A stretch of 64,000 nucleotides of DNA from an uncultured Opitutia bacterium (lineage in GTDB: Bacteria; Verrucomicrobiota; Verrucomicrobiia; Opitutales; Opitutaceae), in assembly GCA_903873805.1 (NCBI GenBank), contig CAIQQB010000106.1, positions 1 to 64,000 on the forward strand, read 5' to 3'. Position 1 is the stretch's first letter, and every line of letters starts with the position of its first letter. Under the pieces are notes generated by a model, which was not told where the DNA came from, made no database searches, and was given only the letters and a program-made list of their open reading frames with translations. This document shows positions 1 through 8,615 of the stretch, piece after piece. The position numbers and the translations under genes are program-made.

Positions 1-63
1 CGCTCCACCCTGAACAAGACCGCCGCGGCGGGGGCGCCGCGTCCCCATGGTCTGCCCACCGTC

Positions 64-2694
64 TCAATAGCGCAGCGGATCGACCGATCCGCCGGAAGGC
101 GAGGCGGGCGGCTCGTCGGAATTGACCGGCGTTTCCCTCCGCAGGTCGCGGGCACGACGTACGAGGTCGGTGAACTCCGCCCGGTAACCGCCGGGATCGT
201 CGCCCACCGCCCGCGAGGCCCACGCCAGCACGTCGTTCATCGTCGCGCTGCCGCGATAGGGCGAATCGCGCAACACCATCCCGAAACCCGCCACCGCCGC
301 CGCAAACTGGAAGTCGGTGCTGGTCGCCGCAAATTGCGTCCCGCGGTCCACCAGCGGGAACTCCAGCCGCTGGCTCTCGTCGGAGGTGGGCGGCTTGAAC
401 CGGATTTTGACGGTCAGCAGCTCATTGCTGTTGGCCCCGGTGGCGGACCGCGCGGCGTCCGCCCGGTCGGGCGTAACCGGCTCGGTGTAACGGGAGGGAT
501 CCGTGCCGGGCGCGGGGGTGTAGCCGTAGTCCGCCCCCACGGGCACGATCTCGTAGAGCGCGGTCACGGTGTGACCCGCGCCGACGTCGCCGGCGGTCAC
601 ACGGTCGTTGTTGAAATCCTGGGCCTGGAGGAGCCGGTCCTCGTAGCCGATGAGCCGGTAGGCGGCGACGCGGGCGGGGTTGAACTCGACCTGGACCTTC
701 ACGTCCTTCGCGACTGTCACCAAGGTGCCGCTCAGCTGCTCGACGAAGAGCTTCTCGGCCTCGCGACGCGTGTCGATGTAGCCATAGTTGCCATGACCCT
801 TGTCGGCCAGGGCCTCCAGGGTCGCGTCCTTGAGGTTGCCCATGCCGAAACCGAGGATGGTGAGCGAGACGCCGCTTTGGGCGTGCTCCTCGATCAGGCG
901 GATGAGGTCGGCGCGGCTGGTGACGCCCACGTTGAAATCGCCGTCGGTGCATTGGATGATGCGGTTGATCCCCTCCCGGTTGAAATTGGCCTGGGCGACC
1001 TGGTAGGCGAGCTGGATACCCGCGCCGCCATTGGTGCCGCCGCTGGCGTTGAGGCCGTCGATGGCGTCGAGGATGACGTTGCGGTTGGCAACGGGGGTGG
1101 AGGGCAGCGCCAGACCGGACTCGCCCGCATACGTGACGATCGCGACCCGGTCATCGGGCCGCAGCCGGCCGAGCAGCAGCCGCATGGACTCCTTCACCAG
1201 CGGCAGCTTGTTGGGTTCGTTCATCGAGCCCGAGACATCGAGCAGGAACACGAGGTTGGCCGGTCCGCGTTCGCTGGCGGGCACGTCGCGGGCCTTGAGC
1301 ACCACCCGCACCAGCCGGTGCGTCGGCTGCCACGGTGCCTGGGCGGTTTCGAGGCCGACCGCAAACGGCGCGGGCGCCGTACGAACGGCCGCGCGGTCCG
1401 GGCTGGCTGCCGTCGGTAACGCGTCGTGGGCGGGAAAATAATTGATCAGCTCCTCGATCCGCACCGCGTCCGGCGGCGGCAGCCGGCCATTGGTCAGGAA
1501 GCGCCGCACGTTGGCGTAGCTCGCGGTGTCCACGTCGAGGGCGAACGTGGAAAGCGGCGTCTGCACGGGATCGGTAAAAGCGTTGTCGAGCAGATGCGCG
1601 TAGCTCTCGCCGCCGGCCGGATGGAACGCCGGCGGCGGCCGGCGGCGCATCACGATCACCTCGCGGGGGAGAGACGGATAACGGTAGATGACGTCGGTCT
1701 CCTCACTCGCGTCCAAAAGCACTGCGGCTGGCGCGTAGGTTTCGACCGTCGTGGTGACGCGCTGGACTGGGGCCCGGCCACCGCCCCCTCCGGCTCCGCC
1801 GCCGCCTCCACCGCGGCCACCGCGACCGCCGCGGCTACCACCGGCCCCGCCGCCGAAGGCATAGCCCGGGGCGCCCGATACGGTGGACGAGCCGGTGTAA
1901 GAGTTGGCCCCGTTAAGCGTCAGCGTGCCCGCCGGTTGCGCCGCCGAGTTCGGAGGGGGGCCGCCCAAGGTGCTGTCAGCGAGCATTGCCCCGCCACCTT
2001 TGGCTGCCGCCGAGAAGCTGGAACCCGCCGCCGGGGGTGGGGTGGCCGCCGGTGTCAGGGGGGCCGGGGTTGCCGTCGCCACGGTCGAATCGAACACGAC
2101 CGGTGCGCCCGGACTGGGTACGGTTTTTTCCCGCACGGCATTCTGGTCGCTGCCGCCCGCCGGCGCCGGATTGGTCGCGGGGGCGGTGGCCGGAACCGTT
2201 TGATATTTGAGCGCATCAATGCCGTCAGCCGGTTGGGCGGGCGCATCGTTTTGGGACGTCTTCGGTGCGGCGAGCGCCACCGTTGCCGCCGCCTGCGGGC
2301 GGGCGGCCCCGCCCTGGGGCGCCCCGGCGGGTGGCGACGCGCTTTGCCACAGCATCACCGCGGCGAAGCAGGCGGCGGCCGCCGTGGCCAGCCAGTAGGG
2401 GAACGCACCGCGGATCACCTTGGCGCGGGGTGGTTGGGTCGCGGGTTGGACGGCCCGTGCCGGCGCCGACGACGCGACCGGACCGGTCACAACCGGGGCG
2501 GTGGCAGGCAGGGGCTCTTCGGCCAGCGCGCTGCGCAGCTCCGCGGCCAGGAGCCGGATCTTGCGGACCTCGGCCGCCAGCGTCGGATCGGCCTGGACGG
2601 CGGCGGCGATGGCCGCGTGCTCCTCGCCGGTGAGTTCACCGAGGGCGTAGGCGGTGAGGCGGGGATTGTCGGGGGAAAGCGGGGCGGGATTCAT
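64..2694 (-). CDS. Anti-sigma-like / von Willebrand factor A protein (YfbK type)
   Basis: An 876-aa protein. Residues 1-60 resemble the cytoplasmic N-terminus of anti-sigma factors (LTAYALGELTGEEHAAIAAA) without a zinc motif. One membrane segment follows near residues 98-115 (WLATAAAACFAAVMLW). Next comes a long Ala/Pro/Gly-rich linker, then a YfbK-type region with a vWA domain whose MIDAS motif DVSGSM lies near residue 485, then a C-terminal DUF3520-like part. The start at 2694 is preferred over an upstream in-frame ATG because GAGGAG precedes it and the anti-sigma motif begins there. It lies directly downstream of the ECF sigma gene, so a role in holding that sigma factor is inferred. The linker carries one autotransporter-like PATR motif and a run of Gly/Arg repeats. 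Confidence 0.85.
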   Translation of the reverse strand: MNPAPLSPDNPRLTAYALGELTGEEHAAIAAAVQADPTLAAEVRKIRLLAAELRSALAEEPLPATAPVVTGPVASSAPARAVQPATQPPRAKVIRGAFPYWLATAAAACFAAVMLWQSASPPAGAPQGGAARPQAAATVALAAPKTSQNDAPAQPADGIDALKYQTVPATAPATNPAPAGGSDQNAVREKTVPSPGAPVVFDSTVATATPAPLTPAATPPPAAGSSFSAAAKGGGAMLADSTLGGPPPNSAAQPAGTLTLNGANSYTGSSTVSGAPGYAFGGGAGGSRGGRGGRGGGGGGAGGGGGRAPVQRVTTTVETYAPAAVLLDASEETDVIYRYPSLPREVIVMRRRPPPAFHPAGGESYAHLLDNAFTDPVQTPLSTFALDVDTASYANVRRFLTNGRLPPPDAVRIEELINYFPAHDALPTAASPDRAAVRTAPAPFAVGLETAQAPWQPTHRLVRVVLKARDVPASERGPANLVFLLDVSGSMNEPNKLPLVKESMRLLLGRLRPDDRVAIVTYAGESGLALPSTPVANRNVILDAIDGLNASGGTNGGAGIQLAYQVAQANFNREGINRIIQCTDGDFNVGVTSRADLIRLIEEHAQSGVSLTILGFGMGNLKDATLEALADKGHGNYGYIDTRREAEKLFVEQLSGTLVTVAKDVKVQVEFNPARVAAYRLIGYEDRLLQAQDFNNDRVTAGDVGAGHTVTALYEIVPVGADYGYTPAPGTDPSRYTEPVTPDRADAARSATGANSNELLTVKIRFKPPTSDESQRLEFPLVDRGTQFAATSTDFQFAAAVAGFGMVLRDSPYRGSATMNDVLAWASRAVGDDPGGYRAEFTDLVRRARDLRRETPVNSDEPPASPSGGSVDPLRY

Positions 2695-2710
2695 GGTCGG
2701 GTCTCCTCGG

Positions 2711-3235
2711 TCAAAGTTGCTGGGCCGCGCCGTCCTCGCGCAGACGCCGCACGGCGGTATGGATGAGAAAGCCGACATTCGAGATCGAGAGCTCGGTGAT
2801 GCGGCTGATTTCCTTGTAGCTAAAACCGTTTTGAAACTTCAGGCGCACAACCTCCTGCTGGTTGGGCGGGAGGCGGTCGATCAGGCGCCGCAGGGCGGCC
2901 TGGGTTTCGGCCTGCTCGAGCGCGGACCCGGGCCGGGGATCGGCGGCGGGCACGGCCTCGGCCTGGCCCTCGGCGAAGCGTTTCATGCGGCCCTCCTTGC
3001 GCAGCACGTCGAAGGCGCGGTGCCGGCACACGGTGAACAGCCATTCTGCGACGTGGTCGTCGCCTGCGGTGGCCTGACGGGCCAGAAGTTTGACGAACGT
3101 GTCCTGCACGACATCCTGGGCACGGTCGGGATCGCTGAGCAGCCGGGTCGCGTAACGGAGCAACGGGGCCTGATGGCGCGCGAGCGCGTCCTTGAGAAAA
3201 TCTCCGGAGGTTTCATCGGCGGGGGTGGGATTCAT
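2711..3235 (-). CDS. ECF RNA polymerase sigma factor
   Basis: A 174-aa sigma-70 family factor of extracytoplasmic-function size. Region 2 is visible as RLLSDPDRAQDVVQDTFVKL followed by VAEWLFTVCRHRAFDVLRKE. Region 4 is the helix-turn-helix LPPNQQEVVRLKFQNGFSYK with the recognition helix after it. There is no extra C-terminal domain. Its stop lies 16 nt before the start of the anti-sigma-like vWA gene, so the two form an operon. By family knowledge it would direct polymerase to a small regulon after release from its anti-sigma partner; the signal is unknown. Confidence 0.92.
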   Translation of the reverse strand: MNPTPADETSGDFLKDALARHQAPLLRYATRLLSDPDRAQDVVQDTFVKLLARQATAGDDHVAEWLFTVCRHRAFDVLRKEGRMKRFAEGQAEAVPAADPRPGSALEQAETQAALRRLIDRLPPNQQEVVRLKFQNGFSYKEISRITELSISNVGFLIHTAVRRLREDGAAQQL

Positions 3236-3325
3236 GGGGTCGTGGTGACTGACCTGTGCAGATGAATACGGCCGATGAACGGCTTTCTTAGAAAGACTTT
3301 GCGCCCGGGCGGGCCCGTCCCCCGC

Positions 3326-4015
3326 CTATCGCAGGCTGATCACCCGAGTGTCGCAGAGACGGTCGTGCAGCGTGCGCCCCTCGGCGTCGCCCGCGGCGAC
3401 CGCGTAGCCGAAGAACAGTGCCAAGCGGCTCAGCATCTCCGCAAAATACCGCCGGATGATGACGCCGGTGCTGAGGGGGGTGCCGGCGGCCGACACGAGC
3501 CGCAGGCCCAGCATCAGCTTGCCGGGTGTTCCGCGGAACCGGCGGACAAAAAAGACGGTGTAAACGAAGTCGACCGCGATCACCACGAGCATATAGACGT
3601 TGATGACCTTCTTCATTTCGTCGAGATCCGTCACGTCCGGCAGATGGTCCTTCCAAATCATTCCGGCGACGACACTGAACAGAAACAGGCCGAGTATGGT
3701 GACGAACGTCTGGTCGATCACCTTCGCCGCTGCTCGCACCCAAAAATCACCGTAGATCAGTTGGCCCACCCGCGGGGCCGCGGGCTGGACGTTGGAAGCG
3801 CTGCTCGCGGGCGCGACCCGTTCCGCCCCGGCGTCCGGCAGCGAGGGTGGCACCGCCAGCTCCGTCGAGCAGTCCTCAAACCGCCGCCAGCTCGTCATGC
3901 CGCGCCGCCACACCAGCGTGTCGGCATGCACCGCCCCGGTCTGCGCCCGGCGCAGCAATTCCTCGGTTGGCACCGGCCCGACGCGCTGACCTTCGTTGGC
4001 ATAAAACCATTCCAT
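3326..4015 (-). CDS. RDD family membrane protein with N-terminal GYF-like domain
   Basis: A 229-aa protein. Residues 1-50 form a GYF_2-type domain (MEWFYANEGQRVGPVPTEEL, then a WRRGM motif), normally a proline-rich peptide binder. After a linker, residues 95-225 form an RDD domain with hydrophobic segments (FVTILGLFLFSVVAGMIW; VYMLVVIAVDFVYTVFFV) and the characteristic RRFRGTPGKLMLGLRLV loop. The start at 4015 is chosen because the GYF domain begins there; an upstream in-frame ATG adds only 12 unmatched residues. GYF-RDD fusions are common in Verrucomicrobiota and Planctomycetota. The substrate is unknown. It is probably transcribed alone, since the next gene diverges. Confidence 0.8.
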   Translation of the reverse strand: MEWFYANEGQRVGPVPTEELLRRAQTGAVHADTLVWRRGMTSWRRFEDCSTELAVPPSLPDAGAERVAPASSASNVQPAAPRVGQLIYGDFWVRAAAKVIDQTFVTILGLFLFSVVAGMIWKDHLPDVTDLDEMKKVINVYMLVVIAVDFVYTVFFVRRFRGTPGKLMLGLRLVSAAGTPLSTGVIIRRYFAEMLSRLALFFGYAVAAGDAEGRTLHDRLCDTRVISLR

Positions 4016-4068
4016 GTCCGCAGCTATGGCCGGCTCCGGAGCGCAGTGCAATGCCGGTGTGCGGGGGA

Positions 4069-4129
4069 CCCGCTTCTCCCGAAGCGGGCTACAAATACAA
4101 TGGTGGCCCGGCTCGGGAGAGCCGGGATG
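4069..4129. repeat. Paired stem-loop repeat (CCCGCTTC / CCCGGCTC type)
   Basis: Two adjacent hairpins: CCCGCTTC-TCCC-GAAGCGGG followed by CTAC, then CCCGGCTC-GGGA-GAGCCGGG. The same pair occurs in reverse orientation at 7275-7332. It fills the divergent space between the RDD and peptide-binding genes. Confidence 0.85.
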
Positions 4130-4254
4130 TGACCAACCGTTGCCTCTGGCTGAGAACCGGCAGGCCGGCCGCGGCGTCGCCGCAGCCCTCTGGAAGTATT
4201 CGCCGCCTTCGGGCCGGGCTTGGCACGGCGGCTCGGGCGTGTTTGCCTCCCGCC

Positions 4255-5871
4255 ATGCGCCGCCTCGCCTCCGTCCTCCGCCTGCTCTGCCCCGCTGCCC
4301 TGCTGTGCCTGACCTCCTGCCGGCCGGCCGCGCCCACCGCCGCGCCCGGGCCGCGACCCCAGATCCTCGCCCTCGGCAACAGCGCCGAGCCCACCGATCT
4401 CGATCCCCAGGTGGACACGGCCTATACCGAGATGAACGTCCTCATCGCGCTTTTCGAGGGCCTCACCTGCCTCGACGAAAAAACCTCGCAGCCCGTCCCC
4501 GGCGCGGCCGAGCGCTGGGAGGTCTCGCCCGACGGCTTGGTCTACACGTTCCACCTCCGCCCCACCGCCCGCTGGTCCAACGGCGATCCGCTCACCGCCC
4601 GGGATTTCGCCTGGTCGTTTCAGCGCATCCTTTCGCCCAAGTTCGCCTCGGAATACTCCTACATGCTCTGGCCGCTGAAAAACGCCGAGGCCTTCAACGA
4701 GGGCAAGGTCACCGACTTCGCCGCCGTCGGCGTCCGCGTGGTCGACGACCGCACGCTGGAGCTGACCCTCGGAGCGCCGTGCCCGTGGCTGCTCGCGCTC
4801 ACCGCCCACCAGGCCTGGTTTCCTGTGCCGCGCACCACCATTGAGAAGTTCGGCGCGATGGACCAGAAGGGCACGCGCTGGACGCGCCCGGAAAATTTTG
4901 TCGGCAACGGCGCCTTCGCCCTCAAGGAATGGGCGCCCAACTCCCGGATCATCGTGGAGAAGAATCCGCAGTATTGGGACGCCGACCGCAACCAGCTCCA
5001 GCGCGTGATCTTCTACCCGATCGACAATCTCGCGGTGGAGGAGAAGAATTTTCGCGCCGGCCAGCTCAATGTCACCTACGACCTCGCTCCGGACAAGATC
5101 GCCGGCTATCAGGCGAGCGCGCCGGAGAAGCTCCGCATCGACCCGTTCCTCGAGACGTTTTTCCTGCGCTTCAACGTCACCAAGCCGCCCTTCGACAACG
5201 TCAAGGTCCGCCAGGCGCTCGCGCGTGCGCTCGACCGCGAGACGCTCACCCGCACCGTGCTGCACGGCAGCCGTGTGCCCGCCCACGAGTTCGTGCCGCC
5301 GGGCACCGCCGGTTTCGCCTCGACCGCCCAGATCGCCGACGACTTCGAGGCCGCCCGCCGCCTCCTCGCCGCGGCCGGATTCCCCGGCGGCCGCGGCCTC
5401 CCGGCTTTCGAGGTGCAGATCAAGGCTGACGACATCCACCGCATCCTGCTCGAGGCGATCCAGCAGATCTGGAAGCGCGAGCTCGGCCTCACCTTCACCA
5501 TCGTCCCGCTGGAACAGAAGACCTGGATCCAGAACTGGTCGACGCTCTCTTATCAGGTCAGCAGTTCGCGCTGGATCGGCGACTACGTGGACCCCGACAC
5601 GTTTCTGAACATGTGGGTGACCAACGGCGGCAACAACGAGACCGGCTGGAGCAACCCCGCCTACGACCGGCTGGTGGCCGAGGCCGCGCGCACGCTCGAC
5701 ACCCCGCGCCGGCTCGCGTTGCAGCAGCAGGCGGAGGCAATCCTGCTCGACCAAGTGCCGGTCATCCCGGTGTTTCACGGCGCCCGCGTCTTCCTGATCG
5801 ATCCCGGCGTGAAAGGCTGGATCCCCAACCTCCTCGGTTTGCACCGCTACCAGTTCCTCCATCTGGAGTGA
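4255..5871 (+). CDS. ABC transporter peptide-binding lipoprotein (OppA/SBP_bac_5 family)
   Basis: A 538-aa extracytoplasmic solute-binding protein. The N-terminus is a lipoprotein signal (LASVLRLLCPAALLCLTSC, lipobox LTSC). Family 5 features follow: LGNSAEPTDLDPQ, the GLVYTFHLRPTARWSNGDPL segment, FNVTKPPFDNVKVRQALARA, and a C-terminal QAEAILLDQVPVIPVFHG. The length is typical for OppA. The start at 4255 gives the signal peptide directly; the open frame extends 136 codons upstream through a repeat without homology. No permease or ATPase genes are adjacent, so it probably serves a transporter encoded elsewhere. By family it binds oligopeptides; the exact ligand is not readable. Confidence 0.92.
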   Translation: MRRLASVLRLLCPAALLCLTSCRPAAPTAAPGPRPQILALGNSAEPTDLDPQVDTAYTEMNVLIALFEGLTCLDEKTSQPVPGAAERWEVSPDGLVYTFHLRPTARWSNGDPLTARDFAWSFQRILSPKFASEYSYMLWPLKNAEAFNEGKVTDFAAVGVRVVDDRTLELTLGAPCPWLLALTAHQAWFPVPRTTIEKFGAMDQKGTRWTRPENFVGNGAFALKEWAPNSRIIVEKNPQYWDADRNQLQRVIFYPIDNLAVEEKNFRAGQLNVTYDLAPDKIAGYQASAPEKLRIDPFLETFFLRFNVTKPPFDNVKVRQALARALDRETLTRTVLHGSRVPAHEFVPPGTAGFASTAQIADDFEAARRLLAAAGFPGGRGLPAFEVQIKADDIHRILLEAIQQIWKRELGLTFTIVPLEQKTWIQNWSTLSYQVSSSRWIGDYVDPDTFLNMWVTNGGNNETGWSNPAYDRLVAEAARTLDTPRRLALQQQAEAILLDQVPVIPVFHGARVFLIDPGVKGWIPNLLGLHRYQFLHLE

Positions 5872-5902
5872 ACCGCCGGGAACGGTGGAAATCTGCCGCG
5901 GC

Positions 5903-6292
5903 TCAGTTCCCGTAGGTCACCGTCCGGGCACCGGCCACTCCGGACGCGGTGAGGGCGGCGCCGGAAAGCAAAACCGCCGGATAGGTTTCGTTGGCGACGG
6001 TCTGAAAGGTCTTCACGTACTGGGACGAATTGCTGCCCATCAGGTCGGACGTCGCAACCGAACTGACTCCCCGCTCAAGCAGATATTCGTTCATTCCGGT
6101 GGCCAGCTGGCGCAGGTTGTTCAGCACGGCCTTGTCTTGGGAGGACGAGCGGACCTTCTGAAACGACGGAATGGCCATCGCGGCCAGCAGGCCGATGATG
6201 ACCACGACGATCATAATTTCCACGAGAGTGAAACCGGCAGCTGGACGGGATGAGGGACGCGAAAGGCCGGCGCTTCCCGGACAGCATTGCAA
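5903..6292 (-). CDS. Type IV pilin/pseudopilin-like protein
   Basis: The prepilin motif is G-FTLVEIMIVVVIIGLLAA, with cleavage after Gly, Phe+1 and Glu+5. A helix and a short globular tail follow, about 110 residues in the mature form. Such short prepilins are abundant in Verrucomicrobiota and use the type IV pilus/type II secretion machinery; two PilT-type ATPases lie at 59982-62510. The start is uncertain. The TTG at 6292 gives a 21-residue leader. An ATG at 6287 lies in a different frame and would give a more typical basic leader (MLSGKRRPFAS) if one frameshift occurred. The frame stays open upstream to 6487 through repeat-like sequence. Confidence 0.75.
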   Translation of the reverse strand: MQCCPGSAGLSRPSSRPAAGFTLVEIMIVVVIIGLLAAMAIPSFQKVRSSSQDKAVLNNLRQLATGMNEYLLERGVSSVATSDLMGSNSSQYVKTFQTVANETYPAVLLSGAALTASGVAGARTVTYGN

Positions 6293-6504
6293 CGGACCCG
6301 GCTTGCGAGCCGGGGTGGTCGACGTCGGCCTTTGCCTAGGGAATGGCTTGCGCTTTTGCACAGATAGAACGTACGCGATCACCTGACGCCCCGCGATGGG
6401 GTCAAACCCTTCCGCCCGAATCCACCGACGCCGGGCGAAGTCCCGGCCCTTCATCTCGCGCTTGCGGACTGACCATCCGTTGTCCAATTTCCCCTTTTTC
6501 TACC

Positions 6505-7119
6505 ATGCGCCACCTCATCCTCGCCACCCTGCTTGCCCTCACCACCAGCCTCCGCGCTGCCGACTCCGCGCCCGCCACGCCCCCGGCGCCGGCGCCGGCT
6601 CCCGCCGCCCCCGCACCCGTGAAGGACATCCGCATCGTCCTCCACACCAGCAAGGGCGACATCGAGGGCACGCTCTTCGCGACCAAGGCGCCGATGACCG
6701 TCGCCAACTATCTCAATCTCGCGTCCAAGGGCTTCTACAACGGGCTCACGTTCCACCGCGTCATTCCCAATTTCATGATCCAGGGCGGCGACCCGCTCGG
6801 CAACGGCACCGGCGGCCCGGGCTACCAGTTCGCCGACGAGTTTGACGCGTCCCTCAAGTTCTCCAAGCCCGGCCTCTTCGCCATGGCCAACTCCGGCCCT
6901 GCCACCAATGGCAGCCAGTTCTTCATCACCCACGTCCCGACTCCCTGGCTGGACGGCCACCACACCATTTTCGGCGAGGTCACCAAGGGCCAGGACGTGG
7001 TCAACAAGATCGCCGTCGGCGACAAGATCACCAAGATCGACCTGCTCGACTCCCCCGACGCGCTCTTCAAGGCCCACGCCGCCAACCTGGCGAAGTGGAA
7101 CGCCGTGCTGAAGAAGTGA
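6505..7119 (+). CDS. Periplasmic peptidyl-prolyl cis-trans isomerase (cyclophilin type)
   Basis: A 204-aa protein with a signal peptide ([18 protein letters not shown]), an Ala/Pro linker, and a cyclophilin domain from about residue 45. Family motifs are [36 protein letters not shown] and [14 protein letters not shown]. It catalyses cis-trans isomerisation of prolyl bonds and would help fold exported proteins. The length matches single-domain bacterial cyclophilins. It stands alone between a prepilin on the opposite strand and a repeat-rich spacer. Confidence 0.93.
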   Translation: MRHLILATLLALTTSLRAADSAPATPPAPAPAPAAPAPVKDIRIVLHTSKGDIEGTLFATKAPMTVANYLNLASKGFYNGLTFHRVIPNFMIQGGDPLGNGTGGPGYQFADEFDASLKFSKPGLFAMANSGPATNGSQFFITHVPTPWLDGHHTIFGEVTKGQDVVNKIAVGDKITKIDLLDSPDALFKAHAANLAKWNAVLKK

Positions 7120-7179
7120 GAGGGGCTTGAAGGCGGCCCGGTCTGTCACCGGCCTGCCGATTTCGTCCGCTGCCGTCTT

Positions 7180-7248
7180 GTAGGGGCGCAGACTTGCTGC
7201 GCCTTCCCGCATCATTTCCAAACGGGCGCAGCAAGTCTGCGCCCGTAC
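7180..7248. repeat. GTAG...GTAC inverted repeat (GGCGCAGACTTGCTGCGCC arms)
   Basis: The left arm GGCGCAGACTTGCTGCGCC is matched by GGCGCAGCAAGTCTGCGCCC after a 20-nt spacer, and each arm is itself partly palindromic. It is one of several GTAG-ended stem-loops in this window. Confidence 0.8.
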
Positions 7249-7274
7249 AATTCCCAATCGGGCCGTCGCCCAAT

Positions 7275-7332
7275 CCCGGCTCTCCCGAGCCGGGCTACCG
7301 GGTTGCCGTAGACCGCTTCGGGAGAAGCGGGA
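7275..7332. repeat. Paired stem-loop repeat, inverse copy of 4069-4129
   Basis: CCCGGCTC-TCCC-GAGCCGGG plus CTAC, then GTAG and CGCTTC-GGGA-GAAGCG. The reverse complement aligns with 4069-4129. It lies in a 290-nt spacer (7120-7409) that otherwise holds only the GTAG repeat at 7180 and a CGCTCACGCGCCGGG fragment that recurs near 42098. Confidence 0.85.
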
Positions 7333-7409
7333 TGCGCGATGGCTGACGTCGCTCCCCAGTTCGGAGATCCCATCCCTGCGCTCACGCGCCGGGCCACATC
7401 CTGGCCATT

Positions 7410-8615
7410 TCAAGTCCGGAATAGCACGCTCTCGCGCTTGAACAGGGCCACGGCCACGCGCAGCGCCACCGCGGCATAGACACAGGTGGAGGCGAAGATG
7501 ATTGCGATATACTGCCAGTGGTAGGTGCCGGAGAGGATTTCCTTGCTGACCAGGCTGACGCTGACGAAGGGCACCAGCGCGAGCCGCCCGTTCAGCTCGA
7601 TGCCGGGGATCACCGCCGCCACCGCCGGGATGATCATCACTACCATGAGGGGCTGCAGGTAGCTGTTGGCTTCCTTCACGCTTCGCGCCAGGAGCCCGAT
7701 CGAGAGCATGGCCGACGAGATGAACAACGCCACCGGCAGCAGCACGACAAACACCACCAGCAGTGACACCGGATTGATCGTCAGCGGCAAACTGTTGCCC
7801 GCCCCCAGATCGGCCGTGAGGGTCCTGACCAGCAGCATGGAGAGACCGGTGGACGTGAGCGAGAGCACGACCGTGGACAGCGAGACGGTCAGCACCATCA
7901 GACATTTGCCCAGCACGAGACTGGTCCGGGCCACGGGGCTGCACAGCAGCGTCTCCATCGTGCCGCGCTCCTTTTCGCCCGCGGTCAGGTCGATGGCCGG
8001 GTAGATCGAGCCCATCAGGCACATCATCATGACGAGATAGGGCACGATCATACCGACGAGGTTGCCGCTGACCTTTTCGGGCGGGGCCACGTTTTCCTCG
8101 CGCACGTCGAAGGGATTGATCAGCTGCTGGGGCAGATTGCGGCCGGTCAGTCGCTCCTTTACGGTCGTCTCCCGCAGCCGGCGGAAAAAATCCCGGAGGG
8201 TGCCGGTGGCGGACTGGGACTTGATCTCGCCCGCGTAGTTGTCGATCTGCACCGAGGCCGGGTCGCCGCGGGCCAGGGCGGCGTCAAAGCCCGGGGAGAG
8301 CTCGACGGCGGCGCGGATCTTCTTGTCGGCGATCAGCCGGGGCAGATCGGCCTTCTCCGCCGGGACGAAGCGCAGGTTGTCCAGGGCGTGCAGGGCGGCG
8401 GCGGTCTGGGGTGACCCGGCCTCGCCGAGTAGCGCCACCGGGAAGATCTCCCGCATCGACTGGCGGGCGATCTTGGCGCCGGCGACGCCGAGCCCGGCCA
8501 TCAGCAGCGGCATGACCAGCACCGGGACGACGATCATGGAGAACAGCGTGCGCCGGTCGCGCAGCAGGTCGGTCAGCTCCTTGCGGTAGACGATGCCGAG
8601 GGCGGAGCGCTTCAT
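7410..8615 (-). CDS. ABC-2 type permease (NatB-like)
   Basis: A 401-aa membrane protein. It has an N-terminal transmembrane helix (TLFSMIVVPVLVMPLLMAGL), a large extracytoplasmic domain (residues 45-195), and five or six C-terminal helices including VGMIVPYLVMMMCLMGSIYP with the motif AIDLTAGEKERGTMETLLCS. This is the architecture of NatB-type exporters. The start at 8615 lies within the stop of the ATPase gene (overlap 8612-8615), indicating translational coupling. NatAB in Bacillus extrudes sodium; other members export drugs or peptides, so the substrate here is open. Confidence 0.88.
   Translation of the reverse strand: MKRSALGIVYRKELTDLLRDRRTLFSMIVVPVLVMPLLMAGLGVAGAKIARQSMREIFPVALLGEAGSPQTAAALHALDNLRFVPAEKADLPRLIADKKIRAAVELSPGFDAALARGDPASVQIDNYAGEIKSQSATGTLRDFFRRLRETTVKERLTGRNLPQQLINPFDVREENVAPPEKVSGNLVGMIVPYLVMMMCLMGSIYPAIDLTAGEKERGTMETLLCSPVARTSLVLGKCLMVLTVSLSTVVLSLTSTGLSMLLVRTLTADLGAGNSLPLTINPVSLLVVFVVLLPVALFISSAMLSIGLLARSVKEANSYLQPLMVVMIIPAVAAVIPGIELNGRLALVPFVSVSLVSKEILSGTYHWQYIAIIFASTCVYAAVALRVAVALFKRESVLFRT

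Noticed and set aside
334-1419. Long open frame opposite the vWA gene
   Set aside because: Composition is that of an antisense shadow in high-GC DNA (His/Gly/Val/Arg-rich, no domain), and the other strand encodes a recognisable MIDAS protein.
4024-5862. 612-codon open frame opposite the peptide-binding protein
   Set aside because: A shadow of a clear SBP_bac_5 gene; it has no motif and no ribosome-binding site.
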